A stretch of 64,000 nt of DNA from Vreelandella subterranea. GTDB taxonomy: Bacteria; Pseudomonadota; Gammaproteobacteria; Pseudomonadales; Halomonadaceae. Each line of letters starts with the position of its first letter. The stretch's first letter is position 1. Made by a program: the position numbers and the translations under genes. This document shows, one piece after another, positions 50,421-58,762 of the stretch. The notes beneath the pieces are model-generated. The model searched no databases, was not told the DNA's origin, and saw nothing but the letters and a program-made list of their open reading frames with translations. The DNA is taken from contig NZ_FOGS01000008.1 in the NCBI RefSeq assembly GCF_900111305.1, positions 145,875 to 209,874 of the forward strand, in the 5' to 3' direction.

Positions 50421-52055
50421 CTATTTTTCTATTTGTCGAAATACAGGCGGTGTCTCGAACGTATGTAGAGGAGCAGGACTGGGTACCGTCCACTCTAAAT
50501 CCACAGCACCTTCCCAGGCCTTGGCCGGAGCCGGTTTACCGCCTCTTACACATAAAATAATCACCAGAACGAAAAGCAATTGCGACGCGCCAAAAAAGAA
50601 AGCACCTATGCTGGATACCAGATTGAAATCGGCAAACTGCAGTGCGTAATCAGGTATCCTTCTTGGCATGCCAGCTAAACCCGCAAAATGCATCGGGAAG
50701 AAGGTCAAATTAACGCCAATGACCGAAAACCAGAAATGCCACTTTGCCAGCGTTTCGTTTGGATAATGCCCTGTCCACTTGGGCAGCCAGTAATAAACAC
50801 CCGCCATGATGGCAAAGATGGCGCCTGGTACCAGTACATAATGAAAATGGGCGACAACAAAATAAGTGTCATGATATTGAAAATCCGCTGGCGCAATCGC
50901 AAGCATCAGGCCTGAAAAGCCACCGATGGTAAACAGCACCACGAACGCAAGCGCAAACAGCATGGGAGATTCAAAGCTTATCGAACCGCGAAACAGCGTC
51001 GTCACCCAATTGAAGACTTTAACCCCAGTGGGCACGGCAATCAGCATCGTCGAATACATGAAAAATAATTCAGCCACTAACGGCAGCCCCACCACAAACA
51101 TATGATGCGCCCAAACCAGGAAAGACAACAGGGCAATCGCCGCCGTGGCATAAACCATCGAGGCGTAGCCAAAAAGAGGTTTTCGAGCAAACGTCGGGAT
51201 AATGGCCGACACGATGCCGAAGGCTGGCAAGATCATGATGTAAACTTCAGGATGGCCAAAAAACCAGAAAAGGTGCTGAAAAAGCACCGGGTCCCCGCCA
51301 CCACCTGCATCGAAGAAGCTGGTGCCGAAGTTAATATCCATCAACATCATGGTAATGACGCCAGCAAGCACCGGCATAACGGCAATTAGCAAAAAAGCGG
51401 TGATTAACCACGTCCATACAAACAGAGGCATGTCCATCAAGCGCATGCCCGGAGCGCGCATGTTTAAAATGGTAGCGATAATATTAATCGCCCCCAAAAT
51501 GGAGCTAATACCCGCAATATGCAGTGCCAGAATAAAGAAGGTCGTTGATGCTGGCGCATAGGTGGTCGACAGGGGCGCATAGAACGTCCAGCCAAAGTTA
51601 GGACCGCCTCCTGGCATCAGCAACGTAGAAAGCAACAGCGTAAAAGCGACAGGGAGCAACCAGAAACTAAAGTTGTTCAACCGTGGCAGCGCCATATCGG
51701 GCGCGCCAATCTGTAACGGTATCATCCAGTTGGCAAGCCCTGTAAAAGCAGGCATGACAGCTGCAAACACCATGATCAGGCCATGCATGGTGGTCATCTG
51801 GTTAAAAAACTCTGGTTCGACCAACTGTAAACCAGGCTGAAATAACTCGGCACGCACAACAAGGGCAAAGATGCCCCCGACAAAAAACATCGATAAGGAA
51901 AAAATCAAATAAAGCGTGCCGATCTCTTTATGGTTGGTCGTCAAGAGCCAACGACGCCACCCCGTCGGTTGCGACGGGTGATGGTCAACACCACCCGCCG
52001 TCGCAACCGTATCGCTGTGCTGAAGCGGGGACTGCAGAGGTATCCTGGGTGCCAT
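50421..52055 (-). CDS. coxA: cytochrome c oxidase subunit I
   Basis: Heme-copper catalytic subunit with twelve helices, 544 residues. Landmarks: [11 protein letters not shown] (heme a His), [14 protein letters not shown] (CuB His and cross-linked Tyr), HHMFVVG (CuB His pair) and HFHYVLVPG (heme a and a3 His pair). The start is the ATG at 52055 (MAPRIPLQS) with GGAG 6 bases upstream; a TTG at 52067 is in frame but would overlap that site. It reduces O2 and pumps protons with coxB and coxC. Confidence 0.96.
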   Translation of the reverse strand: MAPRIPLQSPLQHSDTVATAGGVDHHPSQPTGWRRWLLTTNHKEIGTLYLIFSLSMFFVGGIFALVVRAELFQPGLQLVEPEFFNQMTTMHGLIMVFAAVMPAFTGLANWMIPLQIGAPDMALPRLNNFSFWLLPVAFTLLLSTLLMPGGGPNFGWTFYAPLSTTYAPASTTFFILALHIAGISSILGAINIIATILNMRAPGMRLMDMPLFVWTWLITAFLLIAVMPVLAGVITMMLMDINFGTSFFDAGGGGDPVLFQHLFWFFGHPEVYIMILPAFGIVSAIIPTFARKPLFGYASMVYATAAIALLSFLVWAHHMFVVGLPLVAELFFMYSTMLIAVPTGVKVFNWVTTLFRGSISFESPMLFALAFVVLFTIGGFSGLMLAIAPADFQYHDTYFVVAHFHYVLVPGAIFAIMAGVYYWLPKWTGHYPNETLAKWHFWFSVIGVNLTFFPMHFAGLAGMPRRIPDYALQFADFNLVSSIGAFFFGASQLLFVLVIILCVRGGKPAPAKAWEGAVDLEWTVPSPAPLHTFETPPVFRQIEK

Positions 52056-52096
52056 ATCTGTCTCCAATTTATTATTTTCGCTGTAACCTGCAGTAC

Positions 52097-53212
52097 TTAT
52101 GGATCAGTCTGTTCTGCAACGCTTGAGGGCTGGACCTGTTCTTGAGTGTCGTTACCCCAGGCATTTTGGGTATAGGTAACGACCGCGGCAATTTCAACCG
52201 GGTTAAGCGTATTGCGAAATGCAGGCATTGCGGCACCCGACACGCCATTGATGACTTTGTCCAAGTGCCAGTCGAGATCATCGATTAGCTGCTGGTTACC
52301 CGCGAGGGGGGGGAATGCGGGTGGCGACCCCTGTCCATCTGGCTGATGACATGATGCACAAATGGATGCATAAACAGATTCTCCTCTTTCCATCAATTCG
52401 TCCATTGCCCACTCACGCCCAACCCCCTGGGCTTCTTGCTCGGCCGCTTTTTTACGTTCCGCCAGCCAGTCGTCGAAAGCTTCTTCTTCCATGGCCTGAA
52501 CCACGACCGGCATGAAGCCGTGGTCGATGCCACACAGTTCCGCACACTGCCCGCGATAAATGCCTGGCTCATTAATCCTGACCCAGTTTTCGTTAACAAA
52601 TCCAGGAATCGTATCTTGCTTGACGGCGAGATCCGGCACCCACCAGGAATGTATAACGTCATCGGACGTCATTAAAAAGCGGATCTTACGATTGATAGGC
52701 AGCACGAGGGGCTCGTCAACCTCCAGGAGATAGTTCTCTCCTCGACCTTCATCCCCAGTGACTTGGCTACGAGGCGTACTGAGGCTGGAATTAAAGGCAA
52801 CGTCCTCGCCTAGGTATTCGTATCGCCAGCGCCATTGTTGCCCCGTTACCATAACGTCCAGCTCAGCATCCGAAGCGTCGTACATATTCTTCAACGTGGC
52901 CGTTGCCGGCACCGCCATGCCGACAAGGATAAGCACAGGAATTACCGTCCAGAGAATCTCGACCTTGGTGTTCTCATGAAAGTCGGCAGCTTTTGCGCCT
53001 CGTGAATGGCGATAGCGAAAAAGCGAGTAGAACATAGCGCCAAAAACCACCACACCAATGACGACGCATATCCAGAAAATGGTCATGTGCAGACCGTAGA
53101 TGTCGCGGCTTACATTGGTCACCCCCACCGGCATGTTCCACGATTGAGCAAAGCAGACACTGCTACTCATCACGCCCGCAGTGAATACTGATGGTCGCCA
53201 CCATAAGCGCAT
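52097..53212 (-). CDS. coxB: cytochrome c oxidase subunit II fused to cytochrome c (caa3 type)
   Basis: 371 residues: signal peptide (to about residue 22, CFA), two membrane helices, CuA domain with [12 protein letters not shown] ligands, and a C-terminal cytochrome c domain with heme site CASCHQ and axial Met in AAMPAFRN. The heme domain makes this a caa3-type oxidase that can take electrons directly. AAGGGGG lies 5 bases before the start. It heads the coxB-coxA-ctaG-coxC operon. Confidence 0.96.
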   Translation of the reverse strand: MRLWWRPSVFTAGVMSSSVCFAQSWNMPVGVTNVSRDIYGLHMTIFWICVVIGVVVFGAMFYSLFRYRHSRGAKAADFHENTKVEILWTVIPVLILVGMAVPATATLKNMYDASDAELDVMVTGQQWRWRYEYLGEDVAFNSSLSTPRSQVTGDEGRGENYLLEVDEPLVLPINRKIRFLMTSDDVIHSWWVPDLAVKQDTIPGFVNENWVRINEPGIYRGQCAELCGIDHGFMPVVVQAMEEEAFDDWLAERKKAAEQEAQGVGREWAMDELMERGESVYASICASCHQPDGQGSPPAFPPLAGNQQLIDDLDWHLDKVINGVSGAAMPAFRNTLNPVEIAAVVTYTQNAWGNDTQEQVQPSSVAEQTDP

Positions 53213-53251
53213 TGAAGCCCCCTTGTTTTTTTTGTTGTGGCTGACGCCTTC

Positions 53252-53271
53252 AACCTAGGTGCATCTAGGTT
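53252..53271 (-). promoter_or_regulatory. inverted repeat in the coxB leader
   Basis: AACCTAG and CTAGGTT form a perfect 7-bp inverted repeat with a 6-base spacer, 40 bases before the coxB start and after the candidate -10 TATACT (53310-53305). It may be an operator or a leader hairpin. The -35 for that promoter is weak (GTGAAC, 16 bases upstream). Confidence 0.4.
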
Positions 53272-53360
53272 TCAAGCGAATGCCGATATAACGTTATCAA
53301 CTGCAGTATAGAAAACACACGCCAATGTTCACGCGATTTGTAAAAATAAAGATGATTCGC

Positions 53361-53534
53361 TCAACCCGCGACGAAAGTAGCGAGCCCCCAGAGGACTACA
53401 ACGAATGCCAGGGTGATGATAATAAATGTAATAATAAAAGCAGCTGGGTGTTTAGAACTGAAGTCTTCACGCCGTTGGCGGTCATTTTGAACGCCGATGA
53501 GTGCTGCAAGCACTGATTTGATTACCGACCACAT
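53361..53534 (-). CDS. DUF2970 small membrane protein
   Basis: A 57-residue gene beginning MWSVIKSVLAALIGVQNDRQ, followed by RREDF and one long membrane helix (about residues 32-55, rich in Ile, Phe and Val). This matches the DUF2970 family, whose KSVlaAxiGVQ opening and RxxDF are characteristic; members often lie near cytochrome oxidase genes. GAGG 5 bases before the ATG is the ribosome site. A 63-codon open frame on the other strand at the same place is a shadow. Confidence 0.8.
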   Translation of the reverse strand: MWSVIKSVLAALIGVQNDRQRREDFSSKHPAAFIITFIIITLAFVVVLWGLATFVAG

Positions 53535-53748
53535 ACTCACCTCGTTACCGCTTGCCGCGATGCTGCTCTCGACGGCTTTTCGTTCTGTTGTACAGCGTTA
53601 CTTAAAACGATAGCTCACCCTCGACATGTTACTCTGGAAGTCATTCAACGCTTTTGGAACATTATTCACTTGCTAATTTACTATTCTGCTACCGCTTTCT
53701 ATAGTTGATTGATAATATTGATTTTCACATGTTCTGCGGAGATAACTG
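53535..53748. other. gap between the DUF2970 gene and the small lipoprotein gene
   Basis: 214 bases of AT-rich divergent promoter region. I see several TATA-like hexamers but no pair with good spacing, no tRNA and no strong hairpin. Confidence 0.4.
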
Positions 53749-53955
53749 ATGAGCATTCAACTGTTAAAAATTAGCACTTTGACCGTGGCATCGTGCCTGC
53801 TGGTCACATTGCTGTCCGGCTGTACCACTTACACCTGGGAAGACGGGTCAAAGGAGACCATATTTGGCGTACCAGCAGAGGATGAGAGGCTGACGGAAGA
53901 GGAGCGTCGCGCTCAAGGCGTACGCTACCGCGAACCTGGGGAAATACCTGAATAG
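53749..53955 (+). CDS. small lipoprotein of unknown function
   Basis: 68 residues. Signal peptide with lipobox LLSGC (Cys25 predicted as lipidated), then a short charged tail (TTYTWEDGSKETIFG, ending REPGEIPE). GCGGAG upstream supports the start. Short lipoproteins like this are common beside cox clusters, but I do not recognise a family. It is convergent with hrpB. Confidence 0.7.
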   Translation: MSIQLLKISTLTVASCLLVTLLSGCTTYTWEDGSKETIFGVPAEDERLTEEERRAQGVRYREPGEIPE

Positions 53956-54003
53956 TGGATCGACGGAACCTCGGGGCTCATTAGCCGAATAAGCACATTT
54001 CGC

Positions 54004-56442
54004 CTATCTGCGGCTATTCGTTCGGCCAGTGGCAGCTGCAGAAAGAGGGTTTTCCGGCCAAGGGTGCTTTGGGTAACGCCCGCGCATTTCTTTACGTACT
54101 TCAGGGTAGACATTCGACCAGAAGCTGCGTAGATCCTGGGTAATCTGAAGGGGGCGCCCCGCCGGTGATAGCAGATGAATCATCACGGCGACGCGACCAT
54201 CGACAATCCTTGGCGTTTCCTGCCAGCCAAACGCTTCCTGAAGCTTAAGCGCCAGCACCGGTGGTCTACCTTGTAAGCAAGGTACATAATCAAGCGCAAT
54301 TTGTCGGCCACTTGGCACACGCAACAGGGTAGGCGCCAAACGCTCTAACTGGGATTGCTGATCCCAAGTGAGTGATGCCTGCAAGTACGTCTCGAAAGGC
54401 ATTTTTTCCATCTGGCTCATACGGGTCACCCCAGCCATGTAGGGGGCAAGCCAGGTTTCAAGCGTTGTTATTAACGCATTATCCGACCAATCGGGCCACC
54501 GCCCTTCAAAAGACGCGTGGAGTATCGCCATACGTCCCTGTAACTGCTGAACAGGTGGCGTCGAGATCATGTCAGGGCGCTGCTCCAAGGCGTTCAACAA
54601 CGCCGCCATGACGTCTTCCTCGGGCAGCTTGCCAAGTGCCGCAGTGGCTAATACCAGCTCACCGTGACACTGCACCCTTTCGCCGATCAGCCTTCCCTGG
54701 GCGTCTGACCAACAGACACGATTGACCCACTGCTGGGTGGCCGGATACAGGCTAATAAGGGTGTCTAGCGAAAGCGGCTCCGCCACGTAGATCGTCGCTT
54801 CGCTGGTCGCACCCTCCACGTTGACGGCCACCAGGTAAGGCTCGTTGGCAAGCGGATGACTGACCGGCAAGGTGGCCGTTTTACCATTGGCAAGTTTGAA
54901 ACGACCTGGGCTGATGCGCTGACCAATACGCTCTGGATACGCCAGTGCCAAAAGCGCGCCCAACGAAGCGTCTTCAACCTTAGCGGGAAAATTGGCTTGG
55001 GCAATTCGTGCCAGCCGCTTGGTATCACGCTGCCACTGAGGGTACCGTGCAGGTTGAGAAAAACGCTGAGCCAGCGCATCACGAAGCGAGCCGTTGATAC
55101 GATCCCGGCTTTCAAGGAGCGCGGCCAGCCCACAGGCCAACGCCGTCGCGTTGATATCGACTGACTTCACCAACATCGCAGCAAGCCTTGGGGCTACCGG
55201 CCAGCGCGCACATTGTTCACCCAACGGGGTCAACATACCCGATCGATCAATGATGCCAAGCTTGGCCAGTAGCGCTTTCCCGCTTTGCCAGGCGCCGCTG
55301 GGTGGCAAGGTCATCCAAGTCAGGTCGTCAGGGGACTGTACGCCCCATGACGCCAGTTCAAGCACCAGCCTGGAGAGGTCGGCCTGCTGTATTTCCGGTT
55401 CACCAAAGGGGACGAGCGGCTGCTCTTGAGACCATAGACGGAAACATAGTCCTGGGCCTTGCCGACCCGCGCGACCGCGCCGTTGATCGGCACTGGCGCT
55501 ATTAACCCACCGGGTGGTCAGTTGCGTGAGCCCCAAACGAGGCTGGAACAGTGGAACACGCTCCAACCCAGCGTCGATCACCACATTCACACCATCCACC
55601 GTCACGCTGGACTCCGCGATAGCCGTCGACACGATGACCCGCGGACGCGAAGCATCCTGCTGAAGGGCCGCCTGCTGCGCGTCTACTGGCATGCGACCAT
55701 GCAACGCGCGTACTTCGATATCGAGGGAGCTATCCTCCAGCTTCTTCACCAGCCGGTTTATCTCGGCCACACCCGGTAGAATCACCAGAATATCCCGCGA
55801 CCCCGATCGATTTAAGGCGTCACCGACAGCCTCACAGACACGTGTCTCCAGAGCGGTATCACGCGGTACCGGCCAATAGATCGTTTCAACCGGGTACTGG
55901 CGCCCGGTACTTTCAATCACCGGCGTCTGTTCCCCAAGCACCTTTTGTAAAGCCGCCACATCGATAGTGGCGGACATCACAATGAGGCGTAAATCGTCGC
56001 GAATGCTTTGCTGTACATCCAGTGCCAGCGCCAGGCCCAGGTCCGCCTCGATGCTGCGTTCATGAAATTCATCGAAGATGATACCGCCAACTCCCTCAAG
56101 CAGCGGATCATCCTGCAGCATACGGGTCAGCACCCCCTGGGTGACGACTTCCAGACGGGTATACCGGCTTACCTGGCTGTCCCCCCGCATCCGATAACCC
56201 ACTGTATGGCCTACCGATTCATTGAGTTGCCGGGCCATGAAACCTGCCGCTAACCGGGCCACGACCCGCCGTGGTTCAAGCAGCAAGAGCGTTTTCCCTT
56301 GCGCCCAATGGCTATTCAAAAGCGTCAGAGGCACCCGCGTCGTCTTCCCCGCGCCAGGCTGGGCCACCAGAATAAGTCGATTATGGCTGTCCAGGGTTTC
56401 TTGCAGGGAGGCTAGATGCGCCTCAATGGGTAGCGTGGACAT
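54004..56442 (-). CDS. hrpB: ATP-dependent helicase HrpB
   Basis: DEAH-box family helicase of 812 residues (E. coli HrpB about 809). Walker A QPGAGKTTRVPL, Walker B IIFDEFHERSIEADLG, SAT motif VMSATID, and the QRRGRAGRQGPG motif VI are intact; the C-terminal HrpB-specific domain follows (LCQGRPPVL-like segment, HPWPENP near the end). Start is the ATG at 56442 (MSTLPIEAHLAS), six bases after the TetR stop; GTG at 56451 overlaps that stop. Cellular role is poorly known in the family. Confidence 0.93.
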   Translation of the reverse strand: MSTLPIEAHLASLQETLDSHNRLILVAQPGAGKTTRVPLTLLNSHWAQGKTLLLLEPRRVVARLAAGFMARQLNESVGHTVGYRMRGDSQVSRYTRLEVVTQGVLTRMLQDDPLLEGVGGIIFDEFHERSIEADLGLALALDVQQSIRDDLRLIVMSATIDVAALQKVLGEQTPVIESTGRQYPVETIYWPVPRDTALETRVCEAVGDALNRSGSRDILVILPGVAEINRLVKKLEDSSLDIEVRALHGRMPVDAQQAALQQDASRPRVIVSTAIAESSVTVDGVNVVIDAGLERVPLFQPRLGLTQLTTRWVNSASADQRRGRAGRQGPGLCFRLWSQEQPLVPFGEPEIQQADLSRLVLELASWGVQSPDDLTWMTLPPSGAWQSGKALLAKLGIIDRSGMLTPLGEQCARWPVAPRLAAMLVKSVDINATALACGLAALLESRDRINGSLRDALAQRFSQPARYPQWQRDTKRLARIAQANFPAKVEDASLGALLALAYPERIGQRISPGRFKLANGKTATLPVSHPLANEPYLVAVNVEGATSEATIYVAEPLSLDTLISLYPATQQWVNRVCWSDAQGRLIGERVQCHGELVLATAALGKLPEEDVMAALLNALEQRPDMISTPPVQQLQGRMAILHASFEGRWPDWSDNALITTLETWLAPYMAGVTRMSQMEKMPFETYLQASLTWDQQSQLERLAPTLLRVPSGRQIALDYVPCLQGRPPVLALKLQEAFGWQETPRIVDGRVAVMIHLLSPAGRPLQITQDLRSFWSNVYPEVRKEMRGRYPKHPWPENPLSAAATGRTNSRR

Positions 56443-56447
56443 ACCAA

Positions 56448-57107
56448 TCACCGCGGCGCTGCGAGAGATGCATCGGGGCGCTGAACGCCACAGCCTTTGA
56501 TGATCACCTGCTCAAGAAATTGGCAAATCGATTCGAGGTCTGCTTCCTCCAGTGCCTCTTTACCCAGAATCCCGGTGACCTGGGCACTATATTCAGCGTA
56601 ATGCTGAGTAGCGGACCAAATGAGAAAAATCAGCAAGTGCGGGTCCAGGTCGTCCATCTTGCCCTGATTCGACCACTGACGAATGATGGCCGCTCGAGAA
56701 GCGACCCACTCGCGTAGTTCGCCAGACAGATATTTATTTAGAAAAGGCGCCCCGGCTAAAATTTCAGCGGCAAACAGTTTTGAGCCTTCAGGATAACGCT
56801 GACCAAGCACTATCTTGGTGCGAATGAATTCGCTGAGCACACGTCCCGGGTCGCTTTCTGGCGTGATGTCCTCAAGCACCGCATTCCATCGGCTCATCAT
56901 GCGATTGAGCAACCGGACATAGAGCGCCTGTTTGCTGCCCATGTAATACAGAATATTTGCTTTGGGCAGACCGGCTTTATCGGCAATCGCCTGGAGGCTC
57001 GCTCCCCGGTAACCATATTGCGAAAACACCTGTTCAGCCGCGCGCAAAATGCAGTATTCGATGCGGTCCCGACCGACGTTATCCTGGTCTGCTGTTTCAG
57101 CCGTCAT
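56448..57107 (-). CDS. TetR-family regulator, RutR/XdhR-like
   Basis: 219 residues. N-terminal helix-turn-helix (about 15-62, GYRGASLQAIADKAGLPKAN with ILYYMGSKQALY) and a ligand-binding C-terminal domain like RutR of E. coli, which binds uracil or thymine. It is divergent from the xdh genes; a perfect palindrome matching the RutR consensus lies in front of xdhA. I infer control of purine breakdown, but ligand and direction of control are unknown. hrpB follows almost without a gap and may be cotranscribed. Confidence 0.88.
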   Translation of the reverse strand: MTAETADQDNVGRDRIEYCILRAAEQVFSQYGYRGASLQAIADKAGLPKANILYYMGSKQALYVRLLNRMMSRWNAVLEDITPESDPGRVLSEFIRTKIVLGQRYPEGSKLFAAEILAGAPFLNKYLSGELREWVASRAAIIRQWSNQGKMDDLDPHLLIFLIWSATQHYAEYSAQVTGILGKEALEEADLESICQFLEQVIIKGCGVQRPDASLAAPR

Positions 57108-57269
57108 TCACTGAGTTCCTTTATCAGGTGCTGGGTAGATGAGTGTGGAAGTTAACGGCGCTTCACGTTACATGCTCCAAAGCCCCGCACAATACGGTTC
57201 TTCGCACCTTATCAGGGCAACAATCGAAGCCTTGCATAACCGTCCATTTTGTCTCAAGCTCAAACGATA

Positions 57270-57285
57270 TTGACCGATCGGTCAA
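57270..57285. promoter_or_regulatory. predicted operator of the RutR-like regulator
   Basis: TTGACCGATCGGTCAA is a perfect 16-base palindrome. E. coli RutR recognises TTGACCA-N2-TGGTCAA, so the TTGACC/GGTCAA half-sites agree exactly. It is 22 bases before the xdhA start and 163 bases from the regulator start. It could overlap the promoter or block early transcription of xdhABC. Confidence 0.7.
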
Positions 57286-57307
57286 AACAATGAAAACGGA
57301 GTTTGGT

Positions 57308-58762
57308 ATGGCGACGATTGAGTTTTTGCTCAATGGCACCCCCAGGCAATGCGATGTGCCACCGGACACGAGCATTTTAACGCTATTACGCGACCATTTG
57401 GGGATGACGGGCACTAAAGAGGGGTGCGCCTCCGGCGATTGTGGCGCCTGTACGGTCGCCATTCGCAACCGGAGTGATGCTGGATCGTGCTTTCAAAGCG
57501 TCAATGCCTGCATCACGCCTGCACACCAGCTCAACAGTCGGCATCTGGTCACCGTCGAAGGCTTGGCGCAAGGCAATCAGTTGCACCCTGCGCAGCAGGC
57601 CATGGTTGAATGTCACGGCAGTCAGTGCGGCTTTTGCACGCCGGGTATCGTCATGTCGCTGTTTACGCTACATACCACTCAGCAGCGCCGCCCTACCCCT
57701 TTGACCCCTGAACGCCTTGAAGCCGTGCTAGGTGGCAATTTATGCCGCTGTACCGGCTATCGCCCTATCCGCGATGCAGCCTTGGAAATGCAATCATTGC
57801 CCTGGCAGCCCCCTCAATGGTTTGACGCCTCATTACCAGCGACCTCAGTGTCCAACCCTGATCGGATCGATGAAAACGCATCGCTGTTTGCCCAGCCAAG
57901 CACGCTGGATGAACTGACCAGAGTGCGCCGCCGTTACCCCAATGCGCGCCTCGTCGCCGGTGCAACGGATCTATGGCTGGAAAACACTCAGCGCCTGGTC
58001 GAACTGGATCAACTGATTGATGTTACCCGGGTAGACGAGCTCCGCCGGATTGAGGAAGCCTCTTTTCAGGGACAATCAGGCTGGTGGGTAGGCGCTGGCG
58101 TCACCTACACCCAGCTTGAACCACTATTGGAGCCCCACTTCCCGGCCTTTGCCCATTTGTTACACCGTCTTGGCTCCCAGCAAATACGCAATACAGGCAC
58201 CATCGGCGGCAATATCGCCAACGCGTCTCCCATTGGTGATACGCCCCCCGTTCTGCAGGCGCTTGATGCCTGGGTGGAACTGGCAAACGCTGACGGGTCA
58301 CGGCAAATCCCGTTGAGTACGTTTTTTATCGATTATAAAAAGACCGCATTGGCTGCAGATGAAGTGGTCAGCCGGGTGTTTATTCCCAAACTGGCTGATA
58401 CCGCTACACTGAGGGTCTGGAAACTCTCCAAGCGTCGGGAAGATGACATATCAGCGGTGTTGGGCGCTTTCTGCTATCGCCTGGAAGCAGGTGTCATGCT
58501 CGACGTGCGCATTGCGTTCGGCGGCATGGCCGCAACCCCTAAACGAGCCCTTGCGACCGAGAAAGCACTGGAAGGCAAGCCATTGTCGAAAACCAGCTTT
58601 CAAGCGGCCCAGCAGGCACTTGACGACGAATTCACCCCCATGAGCGATGTGCGGGGTAGCCAGCTTTATCGCCAGCAGGCCGCTCGCAACCTGCTAGAGC
58701 GCCTGTACCTGACGCTTTTTGCGCCCAACCAGGAGGTGATGCTCCATGCGTACGCTCACTAG
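57308..58762 (+). CDS. xdhA: xanthine dehydrogenase small subunit (2Fe-2S and FAD)
   Basis: Electron-transfer subunit of molybdenum xanthine dehydrogenase, 484 residues. N-terminal 2Fe-2S domain with GCASGDCGACTV, second 2Fe-2S with CGFCTPGIVMS and GNLCRCTGYRPI, then the FAD domain (about 180-350, LVAGATDLWLE, GTIGGNIANASPIGD). Start is the ATG at 57308 with GGAG 6 bases upstream; the frame is open further up but that part holds the operator. The 3' end overlaps xdhB by 17 bases. Confidence 0.94.
   Translation: MATIEFLLNGTPRQCDVPPDTSILTLLRDHLGMTGTKEGCASGDCGACTVAIRNRSDAGSCFQSVNACITPAHQLNSRHLVTVEGLAQGNQLHPAQQAMVECHGSQCGFCTPGIVMSLFTLHTTQQRRPTPLTPERLEAVLGGNLCRCTGYRPIRDAALEMQSLPWQPPQWFDASLPATSVSNPDRIDENASLFAQPSTLDELTRVRRRYPNARLVAGATDLWLENTQRLVELDQLIDVTRVDELRRIEEASFQGQSGWWVGAGVTYTQLEPLLEPHFPAFAHLLHRLGSQQIRNTGTIGGNIANASPIGDTPPVLQALDAWVELANADGSRQIPLSTFFIDYKKTALAADEVVSRVFIPKLADTATLRVWKLSKRREDDISAVLGAFCYRLEAGVMLDVRIAFGGMAATPKRALATEKALEGKPLSKTSFQAAQQALDDEFTPMSDVRGSQLYRQQAARNLLERLYLTLFAPNQEVMLHAYAH

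Noticed and set aside
53325..53516. 63-codon open frame on the plus strand
   Set aside because: Shadow of the DUF2970 gene on the minus strand, which has a ribosome site and family motifs.
57143..57307. Upstream extension of xdhA
   Set aside because: It lies in the divergent promoter region and spans the operator; GGAG supports the start at 57308.
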